Below are positions 14,884 to 17,538 of a stretch of DNA of 17,538 bases, in pieces. This stretch comes from MED-G82 sp964342675. GTDB lineage: Bacteria; Pseudomonadota; Gammaproteobacteria; Magnimaribacterales; D2472. The notes under the pieces were generated by a model. It was not told the origin of the DNA. It ran no database searches and saw only the letters and a list, made by a program, of their open reading frames with translations. Each line of letters opens with the position of its first letter. Position 1 is the first letter of the stretch. The translations under genes and the position numbers were made by a program. The stretch is taken from assembly GCA_964342675.1 (NCBI GenBank), contig CAYFFR010000030.1, forward strand, positions 1 to 17,538. The letters are read 5' to 3'.

Positions 14884-15592
14884 AGTAATGTTGATCATTT
14901 GCATTAGTGATATCTTTAAAAAACCACTCATAACATGGGATCAAGTCATCTAGGCTTTTAATATTTCCTTGATCTTCGGAAGGATAGGCTTCAGCACGCA
15001 TATCGGTAGGCGATGCTCCTGGATCAAAATTGAATACATGTATTCCATATGTACTACTCAATTCTTGATGGAGTATTTCTGCCATACCCTTAAGAGCAAA
15101 TTTGCTTACAGAATAAGCCCCCCAGTAAGCTTTACCAGTTTCAGCTACTCCAGAAGAAGTAAATAAAATTTTTGGACTGTTAGATCTTTTTAGATGAGGT
15201 ATTAATGCTTTAGTGAGTAAAAACTGTGAAGTAAGATTTGTATTAATAACTTTTCTCCAAGTCAGGAGATCATAATCATGTAGCGGGGTCATTTTTCCTA
15301 GAATGGCAGCATTAAAAATTACTCCATCTAGGAATTTATAATGCTCATTTATTGATAAGCTTATATCTTTTGCCTGGCTTTCATCTAGCTGACTCAGATC
15401 ACATTGGATAATTAGATGATCACCATCTTGGTTTAACTTTATTAATTGATCATATATTCTATCTAGACGTTCAGGGTTCGAACCTATGCTGATTATATTA
15501 GCTCCTTTCTCTGCAAAAGATGTTGCAACTCTTTTCCCTATGCCTCTTGTAGATCCAGTGATTAATATATTCTTATTTAATAAATCATTCAT
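14843..15592 (-). CDS. yciK: Short-chain dehydrogenase/reductase, YciK-like
   Basis: A classical NAD(P)-dependent short-chain dehydrogenase of 249 residues. The nucleotide-binding motif is ITGSTRGIG (11-19); FNAAILG takes the place of the usual NNAG; the catalytic residues are Ser in ILFTSSGVA (about 146-147), Tyr160 and Lys164 in the YSVSK motif. The segments KAYWGAYSVSKFALKGM and TDMRAEAYPSED resemble E. coli YciK closely, and the ubiG-mupP-yciK order matches Pseudomonas. The substrate of YciK is not established. Its start overlaps the mupP stop by 4 nt. Its last codons lie within the 3' end of the convergent glycosylase gene. Confidence 0.88.
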   Translation of the reverse strand: MNDLLNKNILITGSTRGIGKRVATSFAEKGANIISIGSNPERLDRIYDQLIKLNQDGDHLIIQCDLSQLDESQAKDISLSINEHYKFLDGVIFNAAILGKMTPLHDYDLLTWRKVINTNLTSQFLLTKALIPHLKRSNSPKILFTSSGVAETGKAYWGAYSVSKFALKGMAEILHQELSSTYGIHVFNFDPGASPTDMRAEAYPSEDQGNIKSLDDLIPCYEWFFKDITNANDQHYFKYSDFPLLRNST

Positions 15593-16245
15593 TTTAGTAG
15601 ACTTTTTATATGCTGTTCTAATTCATTAATGGATCTAGCATTTAAATGTCTTTTCGGAATATTTGTATTAGTTAATGCATAACCATAGGTGCATCCAATT
15701 GCAATTGCACCAGCATGCTCCGCAGCTTTAATATCATTCATATGATCACCTACATATATAACATCTTTGGGATCCAAGCTGAGTTTTTCACATGCTAATA
15801 GAATACCTTCGGGAGCAGGCTTAGTAATAGAAATATCTTCAGGACAAATTAATATCTGACATGAATGTAGTTCTTCGCATTCATTAATGATTCTTCTCGC
15901 ATATCTTACTGGTTTATTCGTAACTATACCCCATGATATATTTTGATCCTCAAGATATTTTATTAAGCTACCTACGCCCTTAAAGACTTCTCCAAATCTT
16001 AATAGGTTATCTTCGTATAATTTAAGAAGGTCTTCTTTTAAAGATGACAACTTTTCTTTTTCTACTTCGGCTCCAAAACCCAATTCAATGAGACTACTAC
16101 TTCCATCAGAGATTTTCCCCCTAATTAATTTTATATCAACATCTGGGATGCTAAACCTCTGCAGCAAATGGTTTAAACAAAAAACAAAATCTGGAGCTGA
16201 ATCTAATAGTGTCCCATCTAAATCAAACAGCACTCCTTTAATCAT
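15589..16245 (-). CDS. mupP: N-acetylmuramic acid 6-phosphate phosphatase (HAD family, MupP/Gph-like)
   Basis: A 218-residue haloacid-dehalogenase phosphatase. Motif I is FDLDGTLLDSAPDF (nucleophile Asp8, acid Asp10), motif II is WGIVTNKPVRYA (Thr109), motif III Lys lies in TKPAPEG (Lys142), and motif IV is YVGDHMNDI (Asp167, Asp171). The APDF, LIRGKISDG, LICPED and TYGY segments look more like Pseudomonas MupP than phosphoglycolate phosphatase Gph, and ubiG-mupP-yciK is the Pseudomonas arrangement. MupP dephosphorylates MurNAc 6-phosphate so that muropeptide sugars can be recycled to UDP-MurNAc. GGAA about 8 nt upstream supports the ATG. It overlaps ubiG by 8 nt and yciK by 4 nt. Confidence 0.85.
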   Translation of the reverse strand: MIKGVLFDLDGTLLDSAPDFVFCLNHLLQRFSIPDVDIKLIRGKISDGSSSLIELGFGAEVEKEKLSSLKEDLLKLYEDNLLRFGEVFKGVGSLIKYLEDQNISWGIVTNKPVRYARRIINECEELHSCQILICPEDISITKPAPEGILLACEKLSLDPKDVIYVGDHMNDIKAAEHAGAIAIGCTYGYALTNTNIPKRHLNARSINELEQHIKSLLK

Positions 16246-16939
16246 TCTTTATTCCATGGATCATGTAATTAACGCCAAGGTCATCATTAATCTTAGCTTT
16301 ATGAAATATGGGGTTATAGAATAATCCTTTGGTTTCTTCTAATCTAATCTTGGCTTGCATCATAAAAGATGCCAGTTCACTTGGCTTGAGAAATTTATGA
16401 TATTCATGTGTTCCTTGCGGGAGCACATTAAAGATGTATTCAGCTCCGAGAATTGCAGTAATAAATGAACGCGGATTCCTGTTAATAGTTGATAAAAACA
16501 TGTGACCATTTGGTTTTAATAAATCTGAGCAGTTCTGAACTAAATATTTAGGATCGGGAACATGTTCAACTACCTCTAGGCATGTCACTACGTCAAAAAA
16601 CTCTCTTTTCTCTTTGATTAAATCATCGCTGCTAACTTTATAATACTTAATTTTTTTATTATGTTTCTTAGAATGTATGTTAGCGATATTAATGTTCCTC
16701 TCAGAAACATCAATCCCAGTAACTATTGCACCCATATCGTAAAGCGCTTCGGATAATAATCCCCCCCCACATCCTACATCCAGAATATTTAAGCCCTTGA
16801 TATTACATCTTTCAGCAATGTACTTAGCCCTGACCGGGTTTATAATATGCAATGGCTTGAATTCCCCCGAAGGATCCCACCACTTATCAGCAATATCAGC
16901 AAATTTATTTATTTCATTTTGATCAATATTATCATTCAT
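16238..16939 (-). CDS. ubiG: Ubiquinone biosynthesis O-methyltransferase
   Basis: UbiG carries out both O-methylations of ubiquinone synthesis with S-adenosylmethionine. The 233-residue protein begins with the family's EINKFADIADKWWDPSGEFK and PLHIINPVR. The SAM-binding motif is LNILDVGCGGGLLSE (about 50-64), followed by VTGIDVSE, VVTCLEVVEHVPDP and FLSTINRNPRSF. The C-terminal GTHEYHKFLKPSE is also diagnostic. Eight consecutive Gs in the coding strand (16768-16761) encode the glycines of motif I, and the frame is intact. It heads the ubiG-mupP-yciK cluster and is divergent from infC. Confidence 0.97.
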   Translation of the reverse strand: MNDNIDQNEINKFADIADKWWDPSGEFKPLHIINPVRAKYIAERCNIKGLNILDVGCGGGLLSEALYDMGAIVTGIDVSERNINIANIHSKKHNKKIKYYKVSSDDLIKEKREFFDVVTCLEVVEHVPDPKYLVQNCSDLLKPNGHMFLSTINRNPRSFITAILGAEYIFNVLPQGTHEYHKFLKPSELASFMMQAKIRLEETKGLFYNPIFHKAKINDDLGVNYMIHGIKND

Positions 16940-17136
16940 TGTCAGATTGCATGTTGGAATAATAGCTTTTACCTTATTGTATATTTTAAACCTTAAAAAT
17001 TTTTTTTATTATTAAAGTTGTTTTATATGAATTTTTCTATAAAATTCCGTTGATATATGTTTTATTTTTCAAAAACAAACACTTCAGTTTGATCATTTTC
17101 TTCTAAATAATTTTATGATTTCTAAAGGTTAGTCTT
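16940..17136. other. Divergent intergenic region between ubiG and infC
   Basis: About 200 bp of very AT-rich DNA with no credible gene. It must hold the promoters for both flanking genes. For infC a weak candidate is TTGTTT (17018-17023) with TAAAAT (17040-17045), 16-bp spacer. I found no tRNA fold, no GC-rich hairpin and no clear operator. thrS, the usual upstream neighbour of infC in enteric bacteria, is not here. Confidence 0.5.
17018..17045 (+). promoter_or_regulatory. Weak candidate promoter for infC
   Basis: TTGTTT and TAAAAT are separated by 16 bp. The -10 matches TATAAT at 5 of 6 positions. It would give a leader of roughly 85 nt before the ATA codon at 17137. Similar AT-rich matches are common here, so confidence is low. 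Confidence 0.25.
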
Positions 17137-17139
17137 ATA
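17124..17139 (+). promoter_or_regulatory. Shine-Dalgarno and ATA start codon of infC
   Basis: AAAGG (17124-17128) lies 8 nt before an in-frame ATA (17137-17139). The first in-frame ATG, at 17161, is preceded by an A-rich and pyrimidine stretch with no Shine-Dalgarno. An in-frame TGA at 17116-17118 sets the upstream limit. An ATT at 17143 is the other candidate, with 14-nt spacing. IF3 genes are known to use AUU or other non-AUG starts for autoregulation. Confidence 0.6.
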
Positions 17140-17538
17140 GCTATTAATAAAAAAAACTTCATGCCTATTAATAGTCGCATTTCAGCAGACAAAGTTATGC
17201 TGATAGGTGCTGAAGGAGAGAAGATTGGTATGATTCAATTATCTGATGCTCTGGATAAAGCCAAATCAGCTAATCTTGATTTAGTTCAAGTTTCACCTAC
17301 TAAAGCCAAACCAATTGTTTGTAAGCTATTAGATTATGGGAAATATCAATTCGAGAAAAAGAAAAGTTTTGCTGGTAACAAAAAGCAACGAAAACAGTCT
17401 TTAAAAGAAATAAAATTCAGACCCACAACAGATATTGGAGATTACAATATAAAATTAAAAAAAATAAAAGACTTTATTAATAATGGAGATAAGACTAAAA
17501 TTAGCGTCCGATTTAGGGGGCGTGAGATTTTAAACTCC
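17137..17538 (+). CDS. infC: Translation initiation factor IF-3, 5' part
   Basis: IF3 keeps ribosomal subunits apart and checks start-codon and initiator-tRNA pairing. The gene runs off the right edge after about 134 codons. The N-domain reads PINSRISADKVMLIGAEGEK, then IGMIQLSDALDKAKSANLDL, VQVSPTKAKPIVCKLLDYGK and a Lys-rich linker. The C-domain begins LKEIKFRPTTDIGDYNIKLK and continues with KTKISVRFRGREI. Choosing the ATA at 17137 gives an N-terminus MAINKKNFMPINSRI, with the Ile-Asn pair near residue 11, against about 15 in E. coli IF3. With the ATG at 17161 the protein would start directly at PIN. rpmI and rplT would be expected beyond the window. Confidence 0.93.
   Translation, partial: MAINKKNFMPINSRISADKVMLIGAEGEKIGMIQLSDALDKAKSANLDLVQVSPTKAKPIVCKLLDYGKYQFEKKKSFAGNKKQRKQSLKEIKFRPTTDIGDYNIKLKKIKDFINNGDKTKISVRFRGREILNS

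Noticed and set aside
16761..16768. Run of eight C on the plus strand in ubiG, a possible phase-variable slippery tract
   Set aside because: It encodes the glycines of the SAM-binding motif, the frame is intact and cytoplasmic methyltransferases are not typical phase-variable genes.

Overview
The window looks like a compact chromosomal segment from an AT-rich, streamlined marine gammaproteobacterium, probably SAR86-like. The evidence is gammaproteobacterial proteins and neighbourhoods (thiL-pgpA-ribA facing dxs-ispA-xseB; ubiG-mupP-yciK; scpA-scpB-rluB), strong A+T bias, many 1-50 nt gene overlaps and almost no spacer DNA. The lineage is an inference from gene content and order. No rRNA, tRNA, CRISPR array, insertion sequence or integrase was seen.

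Layout. (1) 1-2761, plus strand: the 3' part of a thiolase gene, then thiL (thiamine-phosphate kinase), pgpA (phosphatidylglycerophosphatase A) and ribA (GTP cyclohydrolase II), tightly packed. (2) 2758-9739, minus strand: an RND efflux system (membrane-fusion protein and a 1041-residue pump), then xseB, ispA and dxs. ispA and dxs act in isoprenoid synthesis; dxs meets ribA stop to stop. (3) 9894-12081, minus strand: a class I DAHP synthase (shikimate entry), a protein with a duplicated DnaT-like domain, and a small phage lambda P-like replication protein. (4) 12216-14883, plus strand: scpA and scpB (condensin partners of SMC), rluB (23S rRNA pseudouridine synthase) and a 3-methyladenine DNA glycosylase. 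(5) 14843-16939, minus strand: ubiG (ubiquinone methylation), mupP (cell-wall recycling phosphatase) and a YciK-type dehydrogenase. (6) 17137-end, plus strand: the 5' part of infC (IF3), probably with a non-canonical start codon.

Most notable signals. Two 16-bp palindromes lie 16 bp apart (32 bp centre to centre) in the divergent aroG/scpA intergenic region; the first equals the remembered NrdR-box consensus and overlaps a candidate scpA -10 element. The DnaT-like protein holds an ungapped tandem duplication with a fixed 71-residue offset and lies next to a lambda P-like protein, suggesting a chromosomal helicase-loading module. The RND adaptor lacks the alpha-hairpin insertion that normally contacts TolC, and its pump has an unusual proton-relay signature. 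A 27-bp inverted repeat sits at the predicted pump promoter. infC has a well-spaced Shine-Dalgarno before an in-frame ATA, while its first ATG has none.
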